DNA of 64,000 nucleotides. Origin: Chitinophagaceae bacterium DXS. Lineage in GTDB: Bacteria; Bacteroidota; Bacteroidia; Chitinophagales; Chitinophagaceae. The DNA is taken from assembly GCA_030345135.1 (NCBI GenBank), contig CP128386.1, positions 1,943,383 to 2,007,382 of the forward strand, given 5' to 3'. Of this stretch, positions 42,908 to 51,289 are shown piece by piece. The position numbers were made by a program, and so were the translations under genes. The notes below the pieces were generated by a model. That model was not told where the DNA came from, did no database searches, and saw nothing but the letters and a program-made list of their open reading frames with translations. How positions within the stretch are numbered: the stretch's first letter is position 1; the number at the start of each line of letters is the position of its first letter.

Positions 42908-43321
42908 TTATTTCTTCATGTCGCCCAACTCCATAATTACTTCCCATTCTTCGTTAGTAACAGGCTGAACAGAAAGCCTTCCGAGTCTCACAAGAGCCAT
43001 ATCCGCCAATCTTTCATCGGACTTAACCTGGGCAAGTGTAACCGGTGTTTTTATTCTTTTGTAAGGCTTCAGATCAACCACAACCCAATTTGGATCATCC
43101 GTTGTTGGATCCTGGTAATGTTCTTTGGCTACTTTTGCAATACCCACGATGGCCAGCCCTTCGTTGCTGTGATAGAATAACACTTCATCGCCTTTTTTCA
43201 TGGCTTTGAGGTTATTCCGCGCAGCGTAATTGCGAACGCCGTCCCAAAAGGTTAGTTTGTCTTTTTCAAATTGTTCCCAACTGTATTTGAAAGGTTCTGA
43301 TTTTACAAGCCAGTATGCCAT
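42908..43321 (-). CDS. EVE-domain protein (THYN1-like)
   Basis: The protein has 137 residues. It starts MAYWLVKSEPFKYSWEQFEKD and has DGVRNYAARNNLKAMKKGDEVLFYHSNEGLAIVGIAKV, the core of EVE/PUA-like domains with an aromatic pocket for modified bases. The family reads modified cytosine or related bases in nucleic acids, and its bacterial role is unclear. It is monocistronic here, with the repeat-filled gap 43322-43494 upstream. Confidence 0.92.
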   Translation of the reverse strand: MAYWLVKSEPFKYSWEQFEKDKLTFWDGVRNYAARNNLKAMKKGDEVLFYHSNEGLAIVGIAKVAKEHYQDPTTDDPNWVVVDLKPYKRIKTPVTLAQVKSDERLADMALVRLGRLSVQPVTNEEWEVIMELGDMKK

Positions 43322-43331
43322 AGAATATATT

Positions 43332-43492
43332 TTTAAGCGTAAAGCCCAAAGCTTAAAGCTCAGAGCTTAAATAATGTGTCGTTAGTCATGTTTAAAAATC
43401 TGTTGATGCCCTGTCGCCCCTTAACATACAATGTGGAACGTACAACTTACAACTCAACTTGTTTTAGGCTTTGAGCTTTGGGCTTTAAGCCT
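43332..43492. repeat. AAGCTTAAAGC-type word repeats between EVE and LutA-like genes
   Basis: AAAGCCCAAAGCTTAAAGCTC at about 43336 and AGGCTTTGAGCTTTGGGCTTTAAGCC at about 43465 (given as two parts, AGGCTTTGAGC and TTTGGGCTTTAAGCC) are inverted copies. They bracket about 110 bases that also contain GTGGAACGTACAACTTAC words. The right copy forms a hairpin AGGCTT/AAGCCT followed by T5 on the plus strand. No gene is seen. Confidence 0.65.
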
Positions 43493-43494
43493 TT

Positions 43495-44217
43495 TTATTC
43501 CCATCCATTTGCCAGCACTTCAGCCAGGTGCATAACACGCAAATTGGCACCCTTATTCTTTATGTAGCCACCTAAATGCATAAGGCAGCTCATGTCTGTG
43601 CTAATCAAATATTGAGCATCTGTACTAACTGCGTTATTGATTTTCTGATCAGCCATCGCAATGCTTATCGGCTCAAATTTTACAGCAAATGTGCCACCAA
43701 AGCCGCAACAGGTCTCCACATCATTCATTTCAACCAGCTCAAGTCCCTGCACATTGCTTAACAGCTGCCGTGGTTCTTTTTTAAGTTTGCATTCACGCAA
43801 AGCTGCGCAACTATCATGATATGTGGCTTTGCCATTCAATCTTGCACCTACATTATCCACTTGCAGTACATTGACCATAAAATCGGAGAACTCAAAAGTT
43901 CTTTCTCCAAGTGATTTCACCTCATTGTGCACAGATGAGTTGTCAAACAACTGACCATAATAATTACGTACAAAGCCAACACAACTTGCGCTCGGAGCAA
44001 CAACATATTCTGCATCCCCGAAATCTTTCAAAAATTTAGTACAAACATCTTTTGCTTCACCCTGGAAACCGGCATTAAAGGCAGGTTGTCCGCAGCAAGT
44101 CTGATTGGTATTATAAGAAACATTGCAGCCCGCTTTCTCCAACACTTTAACCATGTCGAAAGCAACGGCCGGATATAACTGATCTATAAAACAAGGTATG
44201 AAAATGCTTACATTCAT
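43495..44217 (-). CDS. LutA/YkgE-like (Fe-S)-binding oxidoreductase subunit
   Basis: ATG 44217 gives 240 residues, a normal LutA length; an in-frame start eight codons upstream is less likely. Two CCG domains are visible: NQTCCGQPAFNAGF near residue 43 and VETCCGFGGTFAVKF near residue 183, each with the preceding histidine/cysteine (FIPCF, YHDSCAALREC). LutA normally works with LutB and LutC in lactate oxidation, but those genes are absent in the window, so the partner is elsewhere or the role differs. Confidence 0.85.
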   Translation of the reverse strand: MNVSIFIPCFIDQLYPAVAFDMVKVLEKAGCNVSYNTNQTCCGQPAFNAGFQGEAKDVCTKFLKDFGDAEYVVAPSASCVGFVRNYYGQLFDNSSVHNEVKSLGERTFEFSDFMVNVLQVDNVGARLNGKATYHDSCAALRECKLKKEPRQLLSNVQGLELVEMNDVETCCGFGGTFAVKFEPISIAMADQKINNAVSTDAQYLISTDMSCLMHLGGYIKNKGANLRVMHLAEVLANGWE

Positions 44218-44289
44218 GATTACTGCGGATTTAGCTATCACCTGTCAGCTTATAGCTATAAGCTTAAGCTGGTTGATGCTAATAGATAT

Positions 44290-44443
44290 ATACGTAAATA
44301 TAAGAAGTCTGAGGCATGGTGAGTAACGTTACCGAAAGTACAAGCGAGCGTGGCAACAGACGATGCTAGTAGCAATGCAATCGATGCAATAACAACCCAA
44401 CGCCTCAGTGAGCAACGTCTATATATACTGACTCACGAGACTT
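44290..44443. repeat. Structured intergenic element with nested inverted repeats
   Basis: AAGTCT (44305-44310) is inverted as AGACTT (44438-44443), and TGAGGC (44310-44315) as GCCTCA (44402-44407). GGTGAGTAACG at 44318 is echoed directly by AGTGAGCAACG at 44408. Alternating TA runs flank the element at 44286 and 44420. It lies between ribH and the LutA-like gene and could be an extragenic repeat or a folded RNA. Confidence 0.5.
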
Positions 44444-44473
44444 GTGGCCGGTAAGTTTAGTTTATGTGATTCA

Positions 44474-44956
44474 CTACTTTCTCAACTTCCTGTTAAGCTC
44501 TATCATCTTAAGCGCAGTAACGGCAGCTTCTTCGCCTTTGTGGCCGTGAGCGCCTCCTACCCTATCAAGTGCCTGCTGTTCGTCATTAACGGTCAGTACG
44601 CCGAAGATAACCGGAACATCCAGCATCAGGTTCAGGCTCGTTACTCCGTCAGTAACAGCGTTGCAAACATATTCAAAGTGAGGAGTGTCTCCGCGTACCA
44701 CAGTTCCTAACGTAATGAAAGCATCGGCCAGCGGCTGAGAGCCTTCTGCATATGCCTTTACAGCAAAGGGAATTTCAACTGCACCGGGAACAGTGATCAC
44801 TTTCACTTTCGCTCCCTGAGCTTTCAATATACGTTTGGCGCCCGCTTCCAGCTTATTAACGATGTGGGCGTTCCATTCTGTTTTTACTATAACTACAAAG
44901 GCATCCTTTATTTCAGGGATGCCTTTGTTTAATTCGCTATTTCCTTTTGTTGCCAT
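44474..44956 (-). CDS. ribH: 6,7-dimethyl-8-ribityllumazine synthase
   Basis: The protein has 160 residues. Family motifs: VVIVKTEWNAHIVNKLEAGA, VPGAVEIPFAVKAYA, TLGTVVRGDTPHFEYVCNAVTDGV with catalytic His93, and GVLTVNDEQQALDR. It condenses the pyrimidine and butanone phosphate precursors of riboflavin and normally forms an icosahedral capsid. Its ATG overlaps the TPR gene stop (TAATG), so translation is coupled to that gene. Confidence 0.97.
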   Translation of the reverse strand: MATKGNSELNKGIPEIKDAFVVIVKTEWNAHIVNKLEAGAKRILKAQGAKVKVITVPGAVEIPFAVKAYAEGSQPLADAFITLGTVVRGDTPHFEYVCNAVTDGVTSLNLMLDVPVIFGVLTVNDEQQALDRVGGAHGHKGEEAAVTALKMIELNRKLRK

Positions 44957-45660
44957 TATTTTACACTCAATTCGTTTGGTTCAATGCTTAGACGATAGAT
45001 GTATTTGTCAGCCAAAAAGCCTTTATCTGTATTAGGAAACTTTTCTTTTACTTCTTTGTACAGCTTTAAAGCATCAGCAGTTTTGCCATTGCTCTCGCTT
45101 AAAAGCGCTGCTCTGAAAAGGTATTCTGAAGCGTTCACTTCGTCCTTATCAAATGCTTCTGCCGCTTTTTTGTAGGCGCTAACAGCATCATCAACTTTTT
45201 TCTGTTCGCTGTATGCATCACCCAATGCTCCGTATGCCATCATCTGCACTTGTTTTGCATCAGTTGAAAAGTCTTTCAGGTATTTAACAGCTTTATCAAA
45301 CTGTCCAAGGCGCAGATATGAAATGCCTGCATAATAACCAGCAAGGTTACCAGCTTTTGTTCCTGAATATTCTTTGGCTACAGCAACAAAACCTTTGCTG
45401 CCAATACCGTCACCATCCAATGCTTTTTGCAATGAATCGACGCTGAAATACTCCTGAGCCTTGTAAATAGCATCTGCTGCTTTCTCCTCTTTCGGACCTA
45501 CAACGCTGTTTTTGTAATAATATAATCCGCCACCAACAACTGCTGCGGCAATAACTACACCCAAAACCGGTTTCTGGAATCTCTGCCAGAATCCTTTAAC
45601 CTGTAATAACGGGTCGTGAGTTATTTCCTCTCCTACTTCGTGCACTTTCTTGTCAGACAT
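44956..45660 (-). CDS. Membrane-anchored TPR protein
   Basis: The protein has 234 residues: a short cytoplasmic start, one membrane helix at about 32-50 (PVLGVVIAAAVVGGGLYYY), then TPR-like repeats in about 65-230 (GYYAGISYLRLGQFDKAVKYL, GALGDAYSEQKKVDDAVSAYKKA, KTADALKLYKEVKEKFPN). The layout is that of YfgM-like or UPF0070 proteins that cooperate with periplasmic chaperones. It is always found upstream of ribH in many Bacteroidota as far as I recall, but a functional link to riboflavin is unknown. Confidence 0.8.
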   Translation of the reverse strand: MSDKKVHEVGEEITHDPLLQVKGFWQRFQKPVLGVVIAAAVVGGGLYYYKNSVVGPKEEKAADAIYKAQEYFSVDSLQKALDGDGIGSKGFVAVAKEYSGTKAGNLAGYYAGISYLRLGQFDKAVKYLKDFSTDAKQVQMMAYGALGDAYSEQKKVDDAVSAYKKAAEAFDKDEVNASEYLFRAALLSESNGKTADALKLYKEVKEKFPNTDKGFLADKYIYRLSIEPNELSVK

Positions 45661-45704
45661 ATATAGTGCTAATTAATTTTTGTGTTTGATAAATGTTTTC
45701 ATTT

Positions 45705-45725
45705 AAGGCATTTTTTGAATGCCTT
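45705..45725 (-). terminator. Short hairpin between pdhA and the TPR gene
   Basis: AAGGCATT/AATGCCTT form an 8-pair stem with a 5-base loop. No T-run follows on the minus strand, so it is at best a weak terminator or an mRNA-stability element after pdhA. Confidence 0.4.
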
Positions 45726-45741
45726 TGGCAAGCTTTAAATA

Positions 45742-46749
45742 TTAAACTCCCTGGAAATCCATGATGTACGGATAGTTCTGATCCATCATGACGTCTTTGA
45801 TCACTTCGCTGTCATCCGGCCATGGGCTTTCTTCAGCAAATTTCACGCTTTCCTCAACTACTTTTCCGATACGCTCATCAATGGCAGCGATCTCTTCATC
45901 TGTAGCGAATTTGTTTTCTTTGATCGTATCCAAAACAAGTGTGATCGGATCTTTTGCTTTGTATTCGTCAACCTCTTCTTTGGTACGGTATTTCTGAGGA
46001 TCAGAAATAGAGTGACCTTTATAGCGGTAGGTTTTCATTTCCAGCAAAGTAGGTCCGCCGCCTTCTCTTGCTCTTTTTACAGCGCGTGCAACCGCATCGT
46101 GAACTGATTCAGCAACCATGCCATCTACTTTGTCAGCAGGCATTTCGTAAGCATCAGCCAGTTTATAGATATCAATAACGTTTGAAGTTCTTTCAATCGA
46201 AGTACCCATTGCGTAGTTGTTGTTCTCGCAAATGAATATCACCGGTAATTTCCAAATCATGGCAAGATTGAAGGTCTCATGCAGAATTCCCTGGCGGGCA
46301 GCGCCATCACCAAAGAAAACCAAAGCCACATTATCAGTGCCTCTGTATTGTTCTGCAAATGCAAGACCAGCACCAGCTCCAATCTGAGCACCTACGATCC
46401 CGTGACCGCCAAAGAAATAGTGTTCTTTGCTGAAAAAGTGCATGCTTCCACCCTTTCCTTTAGCACAACCTGTTGCTTTACCATACAATTCAGCCATACA
46501 AGAGTTAGGAGACATACCCTTAGCCAGACCCAGACCATGGTCGCGGTAAGCAGTGATAAATGGATCCTCCTGGCGTGTAGCAGTCATACAACCGGCGGCG
46601 ATAGCTTCCTGGCCAACGTAAGCGTGGAAAAAGCCACGAATTTTACCGGCCATTTTATACATTTCTTCCGCTTTTAACTCGAACTGGCGAATTAGCTGCA
46701 TCAGCTCATACCAGTATAAATAAGTTTCTTTAGAGAACTTTGTAGGCAC
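45742..46749 (-). CDS. pdhA: Pyruvate dehydrogenase E1 component, alpha subunit
   Basis: The protein has 335 residues from a GTG start. The E1-alpha pattern is clear: FYAYVGQEA-like FHAYVGQEAIAAG, GKGGSMHFF, GHGIVGAQIGAGAGLAFA, the thiamine-diphosphate motif FFGDGAARQGILHETFNLA..ENNNYAMGT, and the phosphorylation-loop-like YRYKGHSISDPQKYRTKEE. It makes acetyl-CoA with E1-beta and E2/E3, which are not in the window. A TATATTTG promoter element lies 20 bases upstream. Confidence 0.96.
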   Translation of the reverse strand: MPTKFSKETYLYWYELMQLIRQFELKAEEMYKMAGKIRGFFHAYVGQEAIAAGCMTATRQEDPFITAYRDHGLGLAKGMSPNSCMAELYGKATGCAKGKGGSMHFFSKEHYFFGGHGIVGAQIGAGAGLAFAEQYRGTDNVALVFFGDGAARQGILHETFNLAMIWKLPVIFICENNNYAMGTSIERTSNVIDIYKLADAYEMPADKVDGMVAESVHDAVARAVKRAREGGGPTLLEMKTYRYKGHSISDPQKYRTKEEVDEYKAKDPITLVLDTIKENKFATDEEIAAIDERIGKVVEESVKFAEESPWPDDSEVIKDVMMDQNYPYIMDFQGV

Positions 46750-46768
46750 TTTATTAAAATTTGAGGGG

Positions 46769-46776
46769 CAAATATA
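46769..46776 (-). promoter_or_regulatory. -7 promoter element of pdhA
   Basis: TATATTTG on the minus strand matches TAnnTTTG exactly and lies 19 bases before the GTG start. A TTTTTC at about 21 bases further upstream could serve as a poor -33. Confidence 0.55.
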
Positions 46777-46911
46777 GGAGTTAATATGTCAAATATGAAA
46801 AAGAGGTTTGGGAGAGTTTAAAATATCATATGGTGGTTTGTTAACATTTGCAGTATTTTTTAAGGGCATGTCGCAGAATATAATATTTTCGCCACTCAAA
46901 TTTATTGACTT

Positions 46912-47358
46912 ATGGCTGAAACTTTAGGCATGCTTTGTGATAAACTGACGATCGTAAAACTCAAGGAGTATCATACTGAGGATCCAGAGCGTCTGAAAAG
47001 CCTGCATACACAATGCATTCAGCTTCAGGAAGAAATAAATGAGTATGTTTTTGATGCTGTTAGCGGAAACATTCCGGTTGAAAAAATGAGCTTTGCAGCA
47101 AATAAGGTATTTAAAAAAGAGGGTAATGAAGTAGCTGAAGTCACAGGAGCCATTGGCGAAGTGTTTTATCAGTTGGCAGATGTTAACTGCCGCCTTTGGC
47201 ACGAACAGGAAAAAGTGTATGAATTTGAGAAGGTACCGGTTGAAGAAAAGGATGTTGTAGTAAAAAAATTAGCTATACTTAATCTTGAGCGTAACAAATG
47301 TATTGATGCTATTAACCAGCAATTCGCCACAATTATATCTGAAAAACTAAAGAAATAA
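46912..47358 (+). CDS. Small protein of unknown function heading the glycan operon (DUF6165/DUF4254-like)
   Basis: The protein has 148 residues with no signal or membrane segment. It is helical, with LGMLCDKLTIVKLKEYHTEDPERLKSL at the start and LNLERNKCIDAINQQFATII at the end. The pattern CDKLTIxKLKxYH and a C-terminal helix with LNxxRNxxID resembles DUF6165/DUF4254 proteins found in surface-polysaccharide loci, but I am not certain of the family. It lies seven bases before the methyltransferase gene. I infer a cytosolic accessory to glycan synthesis. A degenerate -7 element (TATTTTCG, 46884-46891) lies 20 bases upstream. Confidence 0.6.
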   Translation: MAETLGMLCDKLTIVKLKEYHTEDPERLKSLHTQCIQLQEEINEYVFDAVSGNIPVEKMSFAANKVFKKEGNEVAEVTGAIGEVFYQLADVNCRLWHEQEKVYEFEKVPVEEKDVVVKKLAILNLERNKCIDAINQQFATIISEKLKK

Positions 47359-47364
47359 ACATAT

Positions 47365-48630
47365 ATGCATATAAGAACAAGGAAGACATGTCGTGTTTGC
47401 GGTTCCGCTTCTTTAACTCCGGCAATAGATCTTGGTGAACAATATTTACAGGGTTCATTCATTAAGCCAGGGAAAGAAATGCCATCCACAAGAAAAATAC
47501 CTTGTGTTATCGTAAGATGCAACCCCGAGCTGGACGAAAACGCCTGCGGTCTGTTACAAATGGAACACAGTGTACCTCCTGAAATATTATATGCAGCCTA
47601 CTGGTACCGTTCAGGAACCAACAATACCATGCGCAACCACTTAAAAGGTATTGTTGAATCTGTAACATCTATTGTTGCAACTAAAAAAGAGCTTAGCGTA
47701 CTGGATATAGGCTGTAATGACGGTACTCTTCTCAGCAATTACAATGATGATGTATTTAAATATGGTGTTGATCCATCCGACGTGGCTCAGGAGATCAAAC
47801 TTCCAAATACTTCTGTTGTGCAGGACATTTTTCCGTCAAAAAAAATAGTTGAAGTTTTAAACGGCAAGAAGCTTGACATCATCACTTCTATCGCTATGTT
47901 TTATGATCTGGAAAGTCCGGTTGATTTTGTAAAAGGCATTAAAGATCTTTTATCAAAAGACGGGATATGGATTTTTGAGATGTCTTACATGCCAACAATG
48001 CTAAAGCTTGACTCATACGATACCATTTGTCATGAACATCTTGAATATTATAGCTTAGCTGTGCTGGAGATTATTCTGAGGAAAGCCGGAATGAAAATAT
48101 TCAAAATTGCATTTAACGATATCAACGGCGGCAGTATCAGATGTTATGCAACGCATGATACCAACACACGATACGACAATGCTGAAGATCAAAAATTGAT
48201 CACTGAAACACGGCATGCTGAATTTGACCTTGAACTGGATACTGATAAACCTTATAAAGCGTTTACCGAAAGGATCAATAAAATTAAAGTTGAATTGCAT
48301 GATCTGCTTGTAAACTTTAAGAAAGAAGGCAAAAAAGTTCATATTTACGGCGCGTCAACAAAGGGAAATACCATACTCCAATGGTGTGATATAGACCATA
48401 CACTCATTGATTATGCAGCTGAAAGAAATCCGGATAAATATGGTGCGATGACTCTTGGCACGAATATTCCTATAATAAGCGAAGCCGAAAGCCGTGCAAT
48501 GAACCCGGATTATTACCTTGTACTGCCATGGCACTTTAAAGAAGAGTTTGTAGAAAGAGAAAAAGAAGCAATTGAGAAAGGCACCGGCTTTATTTTCCCG
48601 CTGCCAAAAATTGAGATTGTAAAAAAATAA
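47365..48630 (+). CDS. SAM-dependent methyltransferase, NDP-hexose C-methyltransferase type
   Basis: The protein has 421 residues in three parts. An N-terminal zinc-binding domain (about 1-65, TCRVCGSASLTPAIDLGEQYL and a later CGLLQMEHSVPPEILY) comes first. The SAM domain follows at about 95-200 (VLDIGCNDGTLLSNY, then EMSYMPTMLKLDSYDTICHEHLEYYSL with the catalytic HEHLEYY pair). A C-terminal domain (about 270-420, GKKVHIYGASTKGNTILQWC) resembles a Rossmann domain. This layout is that of TylC3/NovU-type enzymes, which C-methylate 4-keto sugars at C3 or C5. It suggests a branched deoxysugar in the product glycan. Confidence 0.85.
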   Translation: MHIRTRKTCRVCGSASLTPAIDLGEQYLQGSFIKPGKEMPSTRKIPCVIVRCNPELDENACGLLQMEHSVPPEILYAAYWYRSGTNNTMRNHLKGIVESVTSIVATKKELSVLDIGCNDGTLLSNYNDDVFKYGVDPSDVAQEIKLPNTSVVQDIFPSKKIVEVLNGKKLDIITSIAMFYDLESPVDFVKGIKDLLSKDGIWIFEMSYMPTMLKLDSYDTICHEHLEYYSLAVLEIILRKAGMKIFKIAFNDINGGSIRCYATHDTNTRYDNAEDQKLITETRHAEFDLELDTDKPYKAFTERINKIKVELHDLLVNFKKEGKKVHIYGASTKGNTILQWCDIDHTLIDYAAERNPDKYGAMTLGTNIPIISEAESRAMNPDYYLVLPWHFKEEFVEREKEAIEKGTGFIFPLPKIEIVKK

Positions 48631-48650
48631 ACTCATTAACGATCAACAAC

Positions 48651-50417
48651 ATGAAAAACACGGTACTTTTTGTATCGCATGCTAATTTACAATGTGGTGT
48701 ACACGAATTTGGCAACAATATAGGCAATGCACTGAGCAAGTCAACGCTCAATAGATTTGTTTATGTTGAGTGCAGCAATATGGGTGACCTGAATTCTGCG
48801 ATTGCGGAACATTCGCCGATCGCTATCATTTACAATTATCATCCGTCTACACTGCCCTGGGTTACGAAAAATGCAATACGAAACATTCCGGTTCCACAAA
48901 TTGGAATTGTGCATGAGGTAACGCAGGAAATTGCAGACAATCTTACTAATAAACTATTTGATTACCATATTGCAGCAGATCCTACACTGTTGCTCAAGAA
49001 CCCGATTGTTTTTAAAACCGGCAGATTGGTCCCTGGTTATGAAAACAAATTTGCATTACCTGAAGTTCCTGTCATAGGCAGTTTTGGTTTTGCTACACCA
49101 AACAAAGGGTTTGAGGACATTGTGAAAGGCGTTCAACATGAATTCGATGAGGCTGTAATACGATTCAATATTCCTTCTGCAGATTTTGGCGATAAAGATG
49201 GAAGCAAAGCAAGAGAGCTTGTTGAAAAATGCAAAGCTATCATCACCAAGCCAGGAATAAAACTGGTGGTAACGCATGATTTTCTTTCCCAAGCAGGTAT
49301 ACTGGATTTCCTGGCACAAAACTCTATAAACGTATTTCTATATCAGGACAAATTTGGACGAGGCTTGTCAAGCACGGTTGATTATGCGTTAGCTGTTGGC
49401 CGCCCTTTAGCCATTTCTGACAGCTTAATGTTCAGGCATTTGCATTCTTTGGAACCTTCCATTGTTTATGGAGAAAAAGGAATTAAAGAAATAATGAATC
49501 AGGATGCCAGTGGATTAGCTGAATTAAAAAGAAATTGGGACGCAGAAAACCTCATTTGGGAATATAATAGAATTATAGCTTCTGTTTTACAAAAAGAAGA
49601 AGCTAAAAAGTTTCAACCGGAAGTGTCGGGTTTTAAGAAATTTAAAACCGCGGTGCGCGCAGCACTTGGCTTACAGCAAAAAAATTTTAGCTGGCTTCGA
49701 AATACAAAGGCAGCATCAGAAGATACTATGTCTGTAGATTCGAGCTTTTCGTATCATCCTATTAAATTGAATGGAGATGAGCCGCTAAATAGAATTCTCG
49801 ATAATAAGGCTAGACAGTTATATAGCCCGGCAATTGATGCGTTGACTAATCTTGTGCCTCTTACAATGGCTAAAAAGATTGCTGAAGCAAATGTTCAGCA
49901 GGCATTTGTGTTTGATACTGTTTACAGGTTTATCCAGGAATATTCTTCTCCGAAAATACTCTGTGTCGGTAGCTATGAGGATACCGCGGCAATGTCGTTG
50001 AAAAGAATGGGCTATAAAATAGAAGACATTGACCCGGTGCTTAATTACTTTCTTCAGGAATATTATACAAAGCCAACAACAATCCATCAATCTTACGATA
50101 TCGTTTTTTCCACTTCCGTTATTGAGCACGACCCAGATGACGAGTCTTTTATAGATTGCATCAATGGTTTGCTTAAGCCAGGTGGTGTGGCAGTGATCAC
50201 TTGCGATTATAAGGACCAATGGAAACCGGGCGATCTCAAACCCGAAGTAGATGCGCGATTATATACGCAAAAAGATTTGAAAGAAAGGTTGTTGCCTTTG
50301 ATGACCGGATGTGAACTGGTAGGCGAACCTCAATGGGATTGTCCTAACCCTGACTTCAATTACCTGGGAAAATACCAGTACACGTTTGCCACTTTTGTTG
50401 TGAGAAAAAATAAATAG
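48651..50417 (+). CDS. Glycosyltransferase-like / methyltransferase fusion protein
   Basis: The protein has 588 residues. The N-terminal part (about 1-310) has a GT-B-like alternation of strands and helices (IIYNYHPSTLPWV, IGIVHEVTQEIAD, GSFGFATPNKGFEDIVKGV, DKFGRGLSSTVDYALAVGRP), the last resembling the donor-binding end of family 4-like transferases. A linker (about 311-385) follows. The C-terminal part (about 395-588) is a SAM methyltransferase (ILCVGSYEDTAAMSLKRMG, DIVFSTSVIEHDPDDESFIDCINGLLKPGGVAVITCDY). The join could make a glycosyltransferase that caps or decorates its own product by methylation. Acceptor and donor are unknown. Confidence 0.7.
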   Translation: MKNTVLFVSHANLQCGVHEFGNNIGNALSKSTLNRFVYVECSNMGDLNSAIAEHSPIAIIYNYHPSTLPWVTKNAIRNIPVPQIGIVHEVTQEIADNLTNKLFDYHIAADPTLLLKNPIVFKTGRLVPGYENKFALPEVPVIGSFGFATPNKGFEDIVKGVQHEFDEAVIRFNIPSADFGDKDGSKARELVEKCKAIITKPGIKLVVTHDFLSQAGILDFLAQNSINVFLYQDKFGRGLSSTVDYALAVGRPLAISDSLMFRHLHSLEPSIVYGEKGIKEIMNQDASGLAELKRNWDAENLIWEYNRIIASVLQKEEAKKFQPEVSGFKKFKTAVRAALGLQQKNFSWLRNTKAASEDTMSVDSSFSYHPIKLNGDEPLNRILDNKARQLYSPAIDALTNLVPLTMAKKIAEANVQQAFVFDTVYRFIQEYSSPKILCVGSYEDTAAMSLKRMGYKIEDIDPVLNYFLQEYYTKPTTIHQSYDIVFSTSVIEHDPDDESFIDCINGLLKPGGVAVITCDYKDQWKPGDLKPEVDARLYTQKDLKERLLPLMTGCELVGEPQWDCPNPDFNYLGKYQYTFATFVVRKNK

Positions 50418-50418
50418 C

Positions 50419-51288
50419 ATGAGAACAGCAGTAATATTCGGAGCTAACGGACAAGACGGTTATTACCTTTCGGAATTACTGCAAAACGAAGCCGTTGAAG
50501 TCATAGCAATTGGTAGAAACAATGCTTCAGGCGTTGATATCTCCAACCTGGATGATGTAAAAGCGCTTGTTAAAGAATACAAGCCTGATCATATTTTTCA
50601 CCTTGCAGCAAACTCGACAACAAGACACGATACACTGTTTGAAAATCATTCCACCATTAGCACCGGAACACTGAATATTCTTGAAGCGGTAAAGTCGCAT
50701 TCTCCGCTAACAAAAGTCTTTATATCAGGCAGTGGTCTTCAATTCAAAAATCGGGACTTACCGATTAAGGAAACTGATGAATTTGAAGCCAGGGACGCTT
50801 ACTCTGTTTGTCGCATTCAGTCAGTTTACGCTGCGCGGTATTTTCGCATGTTGGGAATCAAGGCTTATGTGGGATATTTCTTTAACCATGACAGTCCACG
50901 AAGAACCTCAAGACACGTCGCACAAATGATTGCAGCGGATGTACTGGCTATTGAAAAAGGAGAAGAAAAAATCATTACTATTGGCGATCCCTCAGTAAAA
51001 AAAGAATGGGGCTTTGCAGGTGATATTGTAAAAGCGATCTGGACGCTGGTTGAACAAGACGAAGTTTTTGAAGCCAACCTGGGAACAGGACTTGGCTATT
51101 CCATCCAGGAATATATTGAAACCTGTTTCGATATTATAAACAAGGATTGGAAAAATCATGTTCAATTGAAAGATGGCTTTAAAGCAGACTACAGGCAATT
51201 AATTTCTGATCCTTCCACTATACTTTCCCTTGGCTGGAAACCTGAAACAAGTTTTGAAGCACTGACCAAAATGATGCTACACAAGTAA
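50419..51288 (+). CDS. NAD(P)-dependent SDR, GDP-mannose dehydratase/reductase-like, with YxxxR
   Basis: The protein has 289 residues. Nucleotide-binding glycines are in VIFGANGQDGYYL; HLAANSTTRHD and NILEAVKSHSPLTKVFISGSG follow. The usual YxxxK is replaced by Tyr128-SVC-Arg132 (DAYSVCRIQSV). The later FFNHDSPRRTSRHV and KEWGFAGDIVKAIW segments resemble GDP-mannose 4,6-dehydratase. This might be a GDP-6-deoxy-4-keto-sugar reductase, a divergent dehydratase or an inactive partner of the intact Gmd at 57043-58110. It starts two bases after the fusion gene stop. Confidence 0.75.
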   Translation: MRTAVIFGANGQDGYYLSELLQNEAVEVIAIGRNNASGVDISNLDDVKALVKEYKPDHIFHLAANSTTRHDTLFENHSTISTGTLNILEAVKSHSPLTKVFISGSGLQFKNRDLPIKETDEFEARDAYSVCRIQSVYAARYFRMLGIKAYVGYFFNHDSPRRTSRHVAQMIAADVLAIEKGEEKIITIGDPSVKKEWGFAGDIVKAIWTLVEQDEVFEANLGTGLGYSIQEYIETCFDIINKDWKNHVQLKDGFKADYRQLISDPSTILSLGWKPETSFEALTKMMLHK

Positions 51289-51289
51289 G

